Origin: Phocoena phocoena
Taxonomy: Eukaryota; Chordata; Mammalia; Artiodactyla; Phocoenidae
Length of the DNA: 64,000 nucleotides
NCBI RefSeq assembly: GCF_963924675.1
Contig: NC_089236.1
Span: 44,672,500-44,736,499, forward strand
Reading direction: 5' to 3'
Shown: piece after piece, positions 23,444 through 35,858 of the stretch
Position numbering within the stretch: position 1 is the stretch's first letter
How the letters are laid out: every line of letters begins with the position of its first letter
Notes under the pieces: model-generated
Seen by the model: only the letters and a program-made list of their open reading frames with translations
Databases searched by the model: none
Told to the model about the DNA's origin: nothing
Made by a program: the position numbers and the translations under genes

Positions 23444-24823
23444 ACCAAGGAACGCCCTAGCTACTCCTCTGGGGCCTGTGGCTATTCAGAAGCCTGCATT
23501 GCCACCGCAAGAAGCGGACTGAAATTGCAGTAAGAACGCAAGGGGACTTTCTTCTGGAGGCACGGTGACTTTAGGCAGGAGGTCCTAGATGGAATGCGAG
23601 GGCGAGGGTGCTCTCAGTGCAGGTCAGACTAGGGCAAGGCGTAAAACCTCAAGGCCTGTGAGACGTGCCAAAATTCTGTTCGTGAACGTGTGGGTGTGAT
23701 GGGGAAATTAAGCTGCTTCGGTGGAGACTGCTGTGCGTTTCCCTACCCTCGGCGTAGAGAGAGTGGCTCCAAAGGGCTACGGGGCTGGATGTTGCTTAGG
23801 AGACCTAAGGGGTCCTGGGGTTAGTCTGTGTTCCAGCCGGGAAAAGGGAGCCCACGCGATTTTCCTAGGTGTCCGGAAAACTCTACTGCCATCAAAGATA
23901 TGCAGAGCAGAGGCTACGGCCTCATGGAAAGTGCTGCACGCCTCCGTTTCTGCAGGGCAAGTCCGGCCTTAACCTACAGGCATGTGCTCACACTGAGTGT
24001 CCCGTTAGCGACACAGCTTTGAAAGATGCTGACTTTCTCCTCGAGCTGAGTGACTTCAGGTACGAGGTCCGCGAAGTATGCAAAGCAGAGTGTTTTCTCT
24101 TGGCAGCTCACACAAGGGCGGCAACCGGTATTTCCTGGGCGCTTCGGAAACACCAGAAATCGTGTCCTGAAGCTGTTTGAGGGCTCTGGAAATAGAGCTC
24201 TCCTCAAGGAACGCGCAGTGTGTTGCCCATCACTCGGAACGCACGGAGGACATCGGAGGGGAAGACCACTGGGACTCGATGTTGCTCAGCTGGTCCACCG
24301 GGGTCTGGAGATACTCACTGACAATGGAGGAAAATGGATGCAAACCAGAGGGGCCTACGAGTCCTCAGAAGGGTACTTCCCTGAAAGTAAAGGCGAAGAG
24401 CTACTAAGAACTCGTGGAAACAGCTGCATGCCTCCCTTTCTGCCCGGCTACTCAGGGCCTAACCTGGAGGCAAGTTCTCACGTTGAGTTTCTCTTGACTT
24501 CTAGAGCTTGTCAGGCTGACCACTACGGCGTCCATGGAAGCACCTGGTTTAGACCGAGCAAACTCATTTTCTTCCCAGAAGCATTCCTACAGGGTTCCCA
24601 GGCCTGTCAACAGCAGGGATTTCAGGTAGCTTCAACGCACCGTGAATGCAGCCTTCCAAATTGGAAAGCGAGGATGTTTAAAAGAGGCCGCCGATTTCAT
24701 GCGCAAACGCAGCATACATTGCTGTTGTTTCTAACAAGTCAAAAGAGACACATGGCCCCTTGTGTTTGCTTGCCTGAATCAGCTTCTCGAAGCAGGGGGT
24801 TGTGCATCAAGTGGACTGCCTAA
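23444..24823 (+). repeat. Unit U18 (gagggcgagg type)
   Basis: Like U15 but ends gggggttgtg and ctaaacc. Confidence 0.97.
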
Positions 24824-26203
24824 ACCAAGGAACGCCCTAGCTACTCCTCTGGGGCCTGTGGCTATTCAGAAGCCTGCATTGCCACCGCAAGAAGCGGACT
24901 GAAATTGCAGTAAGAACGCAAGGGGACTTTCTTCTGGAGGCACGGTGACTTCAGGCAGGAGGTCCTAGGTGGAATGCGAGGCCGAGGGTGCTCTCAGTGC
25001 AGGTCAGACTAGGGCAAGGCGTAAGACCTCAAGGCCTGTGAGACGTGCCAAAATTCTGTTCGTGAACGTGTGGGTGTGATGGGGAAATTAAGCTGCTTCG
25101 GTGGAGACTGCTGTGCGTTTCCCTACCCTCGGCGTAGAGAGAGTGGCTCCAAAGGGCTACGGGGCTGGATGTTGCTTAGGAGACCTAAGGGGTCCTGGGA
25201 TTAGTCTGTGTTCCAGCCGGGAACAGGGAGCCCACGCGATTTTCCTACGTGTCCGGAAAACTCTACTGCCATAAAAGATATGCAGAGCAGAGGCTACGGC
25301 CTCATGGAAAGTGCTGCACGCCTCCGTTTCTGCAGGGCAAGTCCGGCCTTAACCTACAGGCATGTGCTCACACTGAGTGTCCCATTAGCGACACAGCTTT
25401 GAAAGATGCTGACTTTCTTCTCGAGCTGAGTGACTTCAGGTACGAGGTCCGCGAAGTATGCAAAGCAGAGTGTTTTCTCTTGGCAGCTCACACAAGGGCG
25501 GCAACCGGTATTTCCTGGGCGCTTCGGACACACCAGAAATCGTGTCCTGAAGCTGTTTGAGGGCTCTGGAAATAGAGCTCTCCTCAAGGAACGCGCAGTG
25601 TGTTGCCCATCACTCGGCACGCACGCAGGGCATCGGAGGGGAAGACCACTGGGACTCGATGTTGCTCAGCTGGTCCACCGGGGTCTGGAGATACTCACTG
25701 ACAATGGAGGAAAATGGATGCAAACCAGAGGGGCCTACGAGTCCTCAGAAGGGTACTTCCCTGAAAGTAAAGGCGAAGAGCTACTAAGAACTCGTGGAAA
25801 CAGCTGCATGCCTCCCTTTCTGCCCGGCTACTCAGGGCCTAACCTGGAGGCAAGTTCTCACGTTGAGTTTCTCTTGACTTCTAGAGCTTGTCAGGCTGAC
25901 CACTACGGCGTCCATGGAAGCACCTGGTTTAGACCGAGCAAACTCATTTTCTTCCCAGAAGCATTCCTACAGGGTTCCCAGGCCTGTCAACAGCAGGGAT
26001 TTCAGGTAGCTCCAACGCACCGTGAATGCAGCCTTCCAAATTGGAAAGCGAGGATGTTTAAATCAGGCCCCCGATTTCATGCGCAAACGCAGCATACATT
26101 GCTGTTGTTTCTAACAAGTCAAAAGAGACACATGGCCCCTTGTGTTTGCTTGCCTGAATCAGCTTCTCGAAGCAGGGGGTTGTGCATCAAGTGGACTGCC
26201 TAA
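24824..26203 (+). repeat. Unit U19 (cctaggtgg type)
   Basis: Like U16 but ends in ctaaacc, as U44 does. Confidence 0.97.
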
Positions 26204-27583
26204 ACCAAGGAACGCCCTAGCTACTCCTCTGGGGCCTGTGGCTATTCAGAAGCCTGCATGGCCACCGCAAGAAGCGGACTGAAATTGCAGTAAGAACGCA
26301 AGGGGACTTTCTTCTGGAGGCACGGTGACTTCAGGCAGGAGGTCCTAGATGGGATGCGAGGTCGAGGGTCCTCTCAGTGCAGCTCAGACTATGGCAAGGA
26401 GTAAGACCTCAAGGCCTGTGAGACGTGCCAAAATTCTGTTCGTGAACGTGTGGGTGTGATGGGGAAATTAAGCTGCTTCGGTGGAGACTGCTGTGCGTTT
26501 CCCTACCCTCGGCGTAGAGAGAGTGGCTCCAAAGGGCTACGGGGCTGGATGTTGCTTAGGAGACCTAAGGGGTCCTGGGGTTAGTCTGTGTTCCAGCCGG
26601 GAACAGGGAGCCCACGCGATTTTCCTAGGTGTCCGGAAAACTCTACTGCCAAAAAAAATATGCAGAGCAGAGGCTACGGCCTCATGGAAAGTGCTGCACG
26701 CCTCCGTTTCTGCAGGGCAAGTCCGGCCTTAACCTACAGGCATGTGCTCACTCTGAGGGTCCCGTTAGCGACACAGCTTTGAAAGATGCTGACTTTCTCC
26801 TCGAGCTGAGTGACTTCAGGTACGAGGTCCGCGAAGTATGCAAAGCACAGTGTTTTTTCTTGGCACCTCACACAAGGGCGGCAACCGGTATTTCCTGGGC
26901 GCTTCGGACACACCAGAAATCGTGTCCTGAAGCTGTTTGAGGGCTCTGGAAATAGAGCTCTCCTCAAGGAACGCGCAGTGTGTTGCCCATCACTCGGCAC
27001 GCACGCAGGGCATCGGAGGGGAAGACCACTGGGCCTCGATGTTGCTCAGCTGGTCCACCGGGGTCTGGAGATACTCACTGACAATGGAGGAAAATGGATG
27101 CAAACCAGAGGGGCCTACGAGTCCTCAGAAGGGTACTTCCCTGAAAGTAAAGGCGAAGAGCTACTAAGAACTCGTGGAAACAGCTGCATGCCTCCCTTTC
27201 TGCCCGGCTACTCAGGGCCTAACCTGGAGGCAAGTTCTCACGTTGAGTTTCTCTTGACTTCTAGAGCTTGTCAGGCTGACCACCACGGCGGCCATGGAAG
27301 CACCTGGTATAGACCGAGCAAACTCAGTTTCTTCCCAGAAGCATTCCTACAGGGTTCCCAGGCCTGTCAACAGCAGGGATTTCAGGTAGCTTCAAGGCAC
27401 CGTGAATGAAGCCTTCCAAATTGGAAAGCGAGGATGTTTCAAACAGGCCCCCGATTTCATGCGCAAACGCAGCATACATTGCTGCTGTTTCTAACAAGTC
27501 AAAAGAGGCACATGGCCCCTTGTGTTTGCTTGCCTGAATCAGCTTCTCGAAGCAGGGGTTTGTGCATCAAGTGGACTGCCTCA
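26204..27583 (+). repeat. Unit U20 (A8 type)
   Basis: I see no difference from U14 and U17. Confidence 0.97.
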
Positions 27584-28963
27584 ACCAAGGAACGCCCTAG
27601 CTACTCCTCTGGGGCCTGTGGCTATTCAGAAGCCTGCATTGCCACCGCAAGAAGCGGACTGAAATTGCAGTAAGAACGCAAGGGGACTTTCTTCTGGAGG
27701 CACGGTGACTTTAGGCAGGAGGTCCTAGATGGAATGCGAGGGCGAGGGTGCTCTCAGTGCAGGTCAGACTAGGGCAAGGCGTAAAACCTCAAGGCCTGTG
27801 AGACGTGCCAAAATTCTGTTCGTGAACGTGTGGGTGTGATGGGGAAATTAAGCTGCTTCGGTGGAGACTGCTGTGCGTTTCCCTACCCTCGGCGTAGAGA
27901 GAGTGGCTCCAAAGGGCTACGGGGCTGGATGTTGCTTAGGAGACCTAAGGGGTCCTGGGGTTAGTCTGTGTTCCAGCCGGGAAAAGGGAGCCCACGCGAT
28001 TTTCCTAGGTGTCCGGAAAACTCTACTGCCATCAAAGATATGCAGAGCAGAGGCTACGGCCTCATGGAAAGTGCTGCACGCCTCCGTTTCTGCAGGGCAA
28101 GTCCGGCCTTAACCTACAGGCATGTGCTCACACTGAGTGTCCCGTTAGCGACACAGCTTTGAAAGATGCTGACTTTCTCCTCGAGCTGAGTGACTTCAGG
28201 TACGAGGTCCGCGAAGTATGCAAAGCAGAGTGTTTTCTCTTGGCAGCTCACACAAGGGCGGCAACCGGTATTTCCTGGGCGCTTCGGAAACACCAGAAAT
28301 CGTGTCCTGAAGCTGTTTGAGGGCTCTGGAAATAGAGCTCTCCTCAAGGAACGCGCAGTGTGTTGCCCATCACTCGGAACGCACGGAGGACATCGGAGGG
28401 GAAGACCACTGGGACTCGATGTTGCTCAGCTGGTCCACCGGGGTCTGGAGATACTCACTGACAATGGAGGAAAATGGATGCAAACCAGAGGGGCCTACGA
28501 GTCCTCAGAAGGGTACTTCCCTGAAAGTAAAGGCGAAGAGCTACTAAGAACTCGTGGAAACAGCTGCATGCCTCCCTTTCTGCCCGGCTACTCAGGGCCT
28601 AACCTGGAGGCAAGTTCTCACGTTGAGTTTCTCTTGACTTCTAGAGCTTGTCAGGCTGACCACTACGGCGTCCATGGAAGCACCTGGTTTAGACCGAGCA
28701 AACTCATTTTCTTCCCAGAAGCATTCCTACAGGGTTCCCAGGCCTGTCAACAGCAGGGATTTCAGGTAGCTTCAACGCACCGTGAATGCAGCCTTCCAAA
28801 TTGGAAAGCGAGGATGTTTAAAAGAGGCCGCCGATTTCATGCGCAAACGCAGCATACATTGCTGTTGTTTCTAACAAGTCAAAAGAGACACATGGCCCCT
28901 TGTGTTTGCTTGCCTGAATCAGCTTCTCGAAGCAGGGGGTTGTGCATCAAGTGGACTGCCTAA
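27584..28963 (+). repeat. Unit U21 (gagggcgagg type)
   Basis: Matches U18, including the ctaaacc end. Last member of the third cassette. Confidence 0.97.
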
Positions 28964-30343
28964 ACCAAGGAACGCCCTAGCTACTCCTCTGGGGCCTGTG
29001 GCTATTCAGAAGCCTGCATTGCCACCGCAAGAAGCGGACTGAAATTGCAGTAAGAACGCAAGGGGACTTTCTTCTGGAGGCACGGTGACTTCAGGCAGGA
29101 GGTCCTAGATGGGATGCGAGGTCGAGGGTCCTCTCAGTGCAGCTCAGACTATGGCAAGGAGTAAGACCTCAAGGCCTGTGAGACGTGCCAAAATTCTGTT
29201 CGTGAACGTGTGGGTGTGATGGGGAAATTAAGCTGCTTCGGTGGAGACTGCTGTGCGTTTCCCTACCCTCGGCGTAGAGAGAGTGGCTCCAAAGGGCTAC
29301 GGGGCTGGATGTTGCTTAGGAGACCTAAGGGGTCCTGGGGTTAGTCTGTGTTCCAGCCGGGAAAAGGGAGCCCACGCGATTTTCCTAGGTGTCCGGAAAA
29401 CTCTACTGCCATCAAAGATATGCAGAGCAGAGGCTACGGCCTCATGGAAAGTGCTGCACGCCTCCGTTTCTGCAGGGCAAGTCCGGCCTTAACCTACAGG
29501 CATGTGCTCACACTGAGTGTCCCGTTAGCGACACAGCTTTGAAAGATGCTGACTTTCTCCTCGAGCTGAGTGACTTCAGGTACGAGGTCCGCGAAGTATG
29601 CAAAGCAGAGTGTTTTCTCTTGGCAGCTCACACAAGGGCGGCAACCGGTATTTCCTGGGCGCTTCGGAAACACCAGAAATCGTGTCCTGAAGCTGTTTGA
29701 GGGCTCTGGAAATAGAGCTCTCCTCAAGGAACGCGCAGTGTGTTGCCCATCACTCGGAACGCACGGAGGACATCGGAGGGGAAGACCACTGGGACTCGAT
29801 GTTGCTCAGCTGGTCCACCGGGGTCTGGAGATACTCACTGACAATGGAGGAAAATGGATGCAAACCAGAGGGGCCTACGAGTCCTCAGAAGGGTACTTCC
29901 CTGAAAGTAAAGGCGAAGAGCTACTAAGAACTCGTGGAAACAGCTGCATGCCTCCCTTTCTGCCCGGCTACTCAGGGCCTAACCTGGAGGCAAGTTCTCA
30001 CGTTGAGTTTCTCTTGACTTCTAGAGCTTGTCAGGCTGACCACTACGGCGTCCATGGAAGCACCTGGTTTAGACCGAGCAAACTCATTTTCTTCCCAGAA
30101 GCATTCCTACAGGGTTCCCAGGCCTGTCAACAGCAGGGATTTCAGGTAGCTTCAACGCACCGTGAATGCAGCCTTCCAAATTGGAAAGCGAGGATGTTTA
30201 AAAGAGGCCGCCGATTTCATGCGCAAACGCAGCATACATTGCTGTTGTTTCTAACAAGTCAAAAGAGACACATGGCCCCTTGTGTTTGCTTGCCTGAATC
30301 AGCTTCTCGAAGCAGGGGGTTGTGCATCAAGTGGACTGCCTAA
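28964..30343 (+). repeat. Unit U22 (chimeric)
   Basis: The first about 200 bp carry agatgggatg and cagactatgg, as in U4. From gggaaaagg onward it matches U21, with ggaacgcacg and aaagaggccgcc. Counterpart is the partial U47. Confidence 0.96.
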
Positions 30344-31718
30344 ACCAAGGAACGCCCTAGCTACTCCTCTGGGGCCTGTGGCTATTCAGAAGCCTGCATT
30401 GCCACCGCAAGAAGCGGACTGAAATTGCAGTAAGAACGCAAGGGGACTTTCTTCTGGAGGCACGGTGACTTCAGGCAGGAGGTCCTAGATGGAATGCGAG
30501 GTGGAGTGTCCTCTCAGGGCAGCTCAGACTATGGCAAGGAGTAAGACCTCAAGGCCTGTGAGACGTGCCAAAATTCTGTTCGTTTACGTGTGGGTATGAT
30601 GGGGAAATTAAGCTGCTTCGGTGGAGACTGCTGTGCGTTTCACTACCCTCGGCGTAGAGAGAGTGGCTCCAAAGGGCTACGGGGCTGGATGATGCTTAGG
30701 AGACCTAAGGGGTCCTGGGGTTAGTCTGTGTTCCAGCCGGGAACAGGGAGCCCACGCGATTTTCCTAGGTGTCCGGAAAACTCTACTGCCATAAAAGATA
30801 TGCAGAGCAGAGGCTACGGCCTCATGGAAAGTGCTGCACGCCTCCGTTTCTGCAGGGCAAGTCCGGCCTTAACCTACAGGCATGTGCTCACACTGAGTGT
30901 CCCGTTAGCGACACAGCTTTGAAAGATGCTGACTTTCTCCTCGAGCTGAGTGACTTCAGGTACGAGGTCCGCGAAGTATGCAGAGTGTTTTCTCTTGGCA
31001 GCTCACACAAGGGCGGCAACCGGTATTTCCTGGGCGCTTCGGACACACCAGAAATCGTGTCCTGAAGCTGTTTGAGGGCTCTGGAAATAGAGCTCTCCTC
31101 AAGGAACGCGCAGTGTGTTGCCCATTACTCGGCACGCACGCAGGGCATCGGAGGGGAAGACCACTGGGCCTCGATGTTGCTCAGCTGGTCCACCGGGGTC
31201 TGGAGATACTCACTGACAATGGAGGAAAATGGATGCAAACCAGAGGGGCCTACGAGTCCTCAGAAGGGTACTTCCCTGAAAGTAAAGGCGAAGAGCTACT
31301 AAGAACTCGTGGAAACAGCTGCATGCCTCCCTTTCTGCCCGGCTACTCAGGGCCTAACCTGGAGGCAAGTTCTCACGTTGAGTTTCTCTTGACTTCTAGA
31401 GCTTGTCAGGCTGACCACCACGGCGGCCATGGAAGCACCTGGTATAGACCGAGCAAACTCAGTTTCTTCCCAGAAGCATTCCTACAGGGTTCCCAGGCCT
31501 GTCAACAGCAGGGATTTCAGGTAGCTTCAAGGCACCGTGAATGAATCCTTCCAAATTGGAAAGCGAGGATGTTTCAAACAGGCCCCCGATTTCATGAGCA
31601 AACGCAGCATACATTGCTGCTGTTTCTAACAAGTCAAAAGAGGCACATGGCCCCTTGTGTTTGCTTGCCTGAATCAGCTTCTCGAAGCAGGGGTTTGTGC
31701 ATCAAGTGGACTGCCTCA
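30344..31718 (+). repeat. Unit U23 (chimeric, 5-bp deletion, 1,375 bp)
   Basis: The left part is of U10 type: gaggtggagtg, gtttcactacc and tatgcagagtg near 30977. From about 31135 (cacgcaggg) it is of A8 type: ggtatagacc, gaatgaatcc with its TGA, and tttcaaacagg. Private changes include gttcgtttacg, gatgatgctt, cccattactc and atgagcaaac. Confidence 0.97.
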
Positions 31719-33098
31719 ACCAAGGAACGCCCTAGCTACTCCTCTGGGGCCTGTGGCTATTCAGAAGCCTGCATGGCCACCGCAAGAAGCGGACTGAAAT
31801 TGCAGTAAGAACGCAAGGGGACTTTCTTCTGGAGGCACGGTGACTTCAGGCAGGAAGTCCTAGATGGGATGCGACGTCGAGGGTCCTCTCAGTGCAGCTC
31901 AGACTATGGCAAGGAGTAAGACCTCAAGGCCTGTGAGACGTGCCAAAATTCTGTTCGTGAACGTGTGGGTGTGATGGGGAAATTAAGCTGCTTCGGTGGA
32001 GACTGCTGTGCGTTTCCCTACCCTCGGCGTAGAGAGAGTGGCTCCAAAGGGCTACGGGGCTGGATGTTGCTTAGGAGACCTAAGGGGTCCTGGGGTTAGT
32101 CTGTGTTCCAGCCGGGAAAAGGGAGCCCACGTGATTTTCCTAGGTGTCCGGAAAACTCTACTGCCATCAAAGATATGCAGAGCAGAGGCTACGGCCTCAT
32201 GGAAAGTGCTGCACGCCTCCGTTTCTGCAGGGCAAGTCCGGCCTTAACCTACAGGCATGTGCTCACACTGAGTGTCCCGTTCGCGACACAGCTTTGAAAG
32301 ATGCTGACTTTCTCCTCGAGCTGAGTGACTTCAGGTACGAGGTCCGCGAAGTATGCAAAGCAGAGTGTTTTCTCTTGGCAGCTCACACAAGGGCGGCAAC
32401 CGGTATATCCTGGGCGCTTCGGAAACATCAGAAATCGTGTCCTGAAGCTGTTTGAGGGCTCTGGAAATAGAGCTCTCCTCAAGGAACGCGCAGTGTGTTG
32501 CCCATCACTCGGCACGCACGGAGGGCATCGGAGGGGAAGACCACTGGGACTCGATGTTGCTCAGCTGGTCCACCGGGGTCTGGAGATACTCACTGACAAT
32601 GGAGGAAAATGGATGCAAACCAGAGGGGCCTACGAGTCCTCAGAAGGGTACTTCCCTGAAAGTAAAGGCGAAGAGCTACTAAGAACTCGCGGAAACAGCT
32701 GCATGCCTCCCTTTCTGCCCGGCTACTCAGGGCCTAACCTGGAGGCAAGTTCTCACGTTGAGTTTCTCTTGACTTCTAGAGCTTGTCAGGCTGACCACTA
32801 CGGCGTCCATGGAAGCACCTGGTTTAGACCGATCAAACTCATTTTCTTCCCAGAAGCATTCCTACAGGGTTCCCAGGCCTGTCAACAGCAGGGATTTCAG
32901 GTAGCTTCAACGCACCGTGAATGCAGCCTTCCAAATTGGAAAGCGAGGATGTTTAAAAGAGGCCCCCGATTTCATGCGCAAACGCAGCATACATTGCTGT
33001 TGTTTCTAACAAGTCAAAAGAGACACATGGCCCCTTGTGTTTGCTTGCCTGAATCAGCTTCTCGAAGCAGGGGGTTGTGCATCAAGTGGACTGCCTAA
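31719..33098 (+). repeat. Unit U24
   Basis: U4 type (cccgttcgcg, ccgatcaaac) but with gggaaaagg. It has several private substitutions: A31856, C31875, T32132, A32407 and C32690. Together with U23 it is the most altered stretch of the window. Confidence 0.97.
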
Positions 33099-34478
33099 AC
33101 CAAGGAACGCCCTAGCTACTCCTCTGGGGCCTGTGGCTATTCAGAAGCCTGCATTGCCACCGCAAGAAGCGGACTGAAATTGCAGTAAGAACGCAAGGGG
33201 ACTTTCTTCTGGAGGCACGGTGACTTCAGGCAGGAGGTCCTAGATGGGATGCGAGGTCGAGGGTCCTCTCAGTGCAGCTCAGACTATGGCAAGGAGTAAG
33301 ACCTCAAGGCCTGTGAGACGTGCCAAAATTCTGTTCGTGAACGTGTGGGTGTGATGGGGAAATTAAGCTGCTTCGGTGGAGACTGCTGTGCGTTTCCCTA
33401 CCCTCGGCGTAGAGAGAGTGGCTCCAAAGGGCTACGGGGCTGGATGTTGCTTAGGAGACCTAAGGGGTCCTGGGGTTAGTCTGTGTTCCAGCCGGGAACA
33501 GGGAGCCCACGCGATTTTCCTAGGTGTCCGGAAAACTCTACTGCCATAAAAGATATGCAGAGCAGAGGCTACGGCCTCATGGAAAGTGCTGCACGCCTCC
33601 GTTTCTGCAGGGCAAGTCCGGCCTTAACCTACAGGCATGTGCTCACTCTGAGTGTCCCGTTAGCGACACAGCTTTGAAAGATGCTGACTTTCTCCTCGAG
33701 CTGAGTGACTTCAGGTACGAGGTCCGCGAAGTATGCAAAGCAGAGTGTTTTCTCTTGGCAGCTCACACAAGGGCGGCAACCGGTATTTCCTGGGCGCTTC
33801 GGAAACACCAGAAATCGTGTCCTGAAGCTGTTTGAGGGCTCTGGAAATAGAGCTCTCCTCAAGGAACGCGCAGTGTGTTGCCCATCACTCGGCACGCACG
33901 GAGGGCATCGGAGGGGAAGACCACTGGGCCTCGATGTTGCTCAGCTGGTCCACCGGGGTCTGGAGATACTCACTGACAATGGAGGAAAATGGATGCAAAC
34001 CAGAGGGGCCTACGAGTCCTCAGAAGGGTACTTCCCTGAAAGTAAAGGCGAAGAGCTACTAAGAACTCGTGGAAACAGCTGCATGCCTCCCTTTCTGCCC
34101 GGCTACTCAGGGCCTAACCTGGAGGCAAGTTCTCACGTTGAGTTTCTCTTGACTTCTAGAGCTTTTCAGGCTGACCACTACGGCGGCCATGGAAGCACCT
34201 GGTTTAGACCGAGCAAACTCAGTTTCTTCCCAGAAGCATTCCTACAGGGTTCCCAGGCCTGTCAACAGCAGGGATTTCAGGTAGCTTCAACGCACCGTGA
34301 ATGCAGCCTTCCAAATTGGAAAGCGAGGATGTTTAAAAGAGGCCCCCGATTTCATGCGCAAACGCAGCATACATTGCTGTTGTTTCTAACAAGTCAAAAG
34401 AGACACATGGCCCCTTGTGTTTGCTTGCCTGAATCAGCTTCTCGAAGCAGGGGGTTGTGCATCAAGTGGACTGCCTAA
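33099..34478 (+). repeat. Unit U25
   Basis: U5 type with gagcttttcagg and cacggaggg. It directly precedes the second large block. Confidence 0.97.
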
Positions 34479-35858
34479 ACCAAGGAACGCCCTAGCTACT
34501 CCTCTGGGGCCTGTGGCTATTCAGAAGCCTGCATGGCCACCGCAAGAAGCGGACTGAAATTGCAGTAAGAACGCAAGGGGACTTTCTTCTGGAGGCACGG
34601 TGACTTCAGGCAGGAGGTCCTAGATGGGATGCGAGGTCGAGGGTCCTCTCAGTGCAGCTCAGACTATGGCAAGGAGTAAGACCTCAAGGCCTGTGAGACG
34701 TGCCAAAATTCTGTTCGTGAACGTGTGGGTGTGATGGGGAAATTAAGCTGCTTCGGTGGAGACTGCTGTGCGTTTCCCTACCCTCGGCGTAGAGAGAGTG
34801 GCTCCAAAGGGCTACGGGGCTGGATGTTGCTTAGGAGACCTAAGGGGTCCTGGGGTTAGTCTGTGTTCCAGCCGGGAACAGGGAGCCCACGCGATTTTCC
34901 TAGGTGTCCGGAAAACTCTACTGCCAAAAAAAATATGCAGAGCAGAGGCTACGGCCTCATGGAAAGTGCTGCACGCCTCCGTTTCTGCAGGGCAAGTCCA
35001 GCCTTAACCTACAGGCATGTGCTCACTCTGAGGGTCCCGTTAGCGACACAGCTTTGAAAGATGCTGACTTTCTCCTCGAGCTGAGTGACTTCAGGTACGA
35101 GGTCCGCGAAGTATGCAAAGCACAGTGTTTTTTCTTGGCACCTCACACAAGGGCGGCAACCGGTATTTCCTGGGCGCTTCGGACACACCAGAAATCGTGT
35201 CCTGAAGCTGTTTGAGGGCTCTGGAAATAGAGCTCTCCTCAAGGAACGCGCAGTGTGTTGCCCATCACTCGGCACGCACGCAGGGCATCGGAGGGGAAGA
35301 CCACTGGGCCTCGATGTTGCTCAGCTGGTCCACCGGGGTCTGGAGATACTCACTGACAATGGAGGAAAATGGATGCAAACCAGAGGGGCCTACGAGTCCT
35401 CAGAAGGGTACTTCCCTGAAAGTAAAGGCGAAGAGCTACTAAGAACTCGTGGAAACAGCTGCATGCCTCCCTTTCTGCCCGGCTACTCAGGGCCTAACCT
35501 GGAGGCAAGTTCTCACGTTGAGTTTCTCTTGACTTCTAGAGCTTGTCAGGCTGACCACCACGGCGGCCATGGAAGCACCTGGTATAGACCGAGCAAACTC
35601 AGTTTCTTCCCAGAAGCATTCCTACAGGGTTCCCAGGCCTGTCAACAGCAGGGATTTCAGGTAGCTTCAAGGCACCGTGAATGAAGCCTTCCAAATTGGA
35701 AAGCGAGGATGTTTCAAACAGGCCCCCGATTTCATGCGCAAACGCAGCATACATTGCTGCTGTTTCTAACAAGTCAAAAGAGGCACATGGCCCCTTGTGT
35801 TTGCTTGCCTGAATCAGCTTCTCGAAGCAGGGGTTTGTGCATCAAGTGGACTGCCTCA
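34479..35858 (+). repeat. Unit U26 (A8 type)
   Basis: Counterpart of U1, sharing aagtccagcc. Starts copy 2 of the large block. Confidence 0.97.

Larger units (their letters stand above)
20684..24823 (+). repeat. Trimer higher-order repeat, block 1 copy 2 (U16-U18)
   Basis: Second copy of the 4,140-bp cassette. It differs from copy 1 mainly at unit ends: U18 ends ctaaacc where U15 ends ctcaacc. Confidence 0.93.
24824..28963 (+). repeat. Trimer higher-order repeat, block 1 copy 3 (U19-U21)
   Basis: Third copy of the cassette. U19 ends in ctaaacc, whereas U13 and U16 end in ctcaacc. The last cassette of block 2 (U44-U46) shares this state. U22, a modified copy of the third member, follows. Confidence 0.93.
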
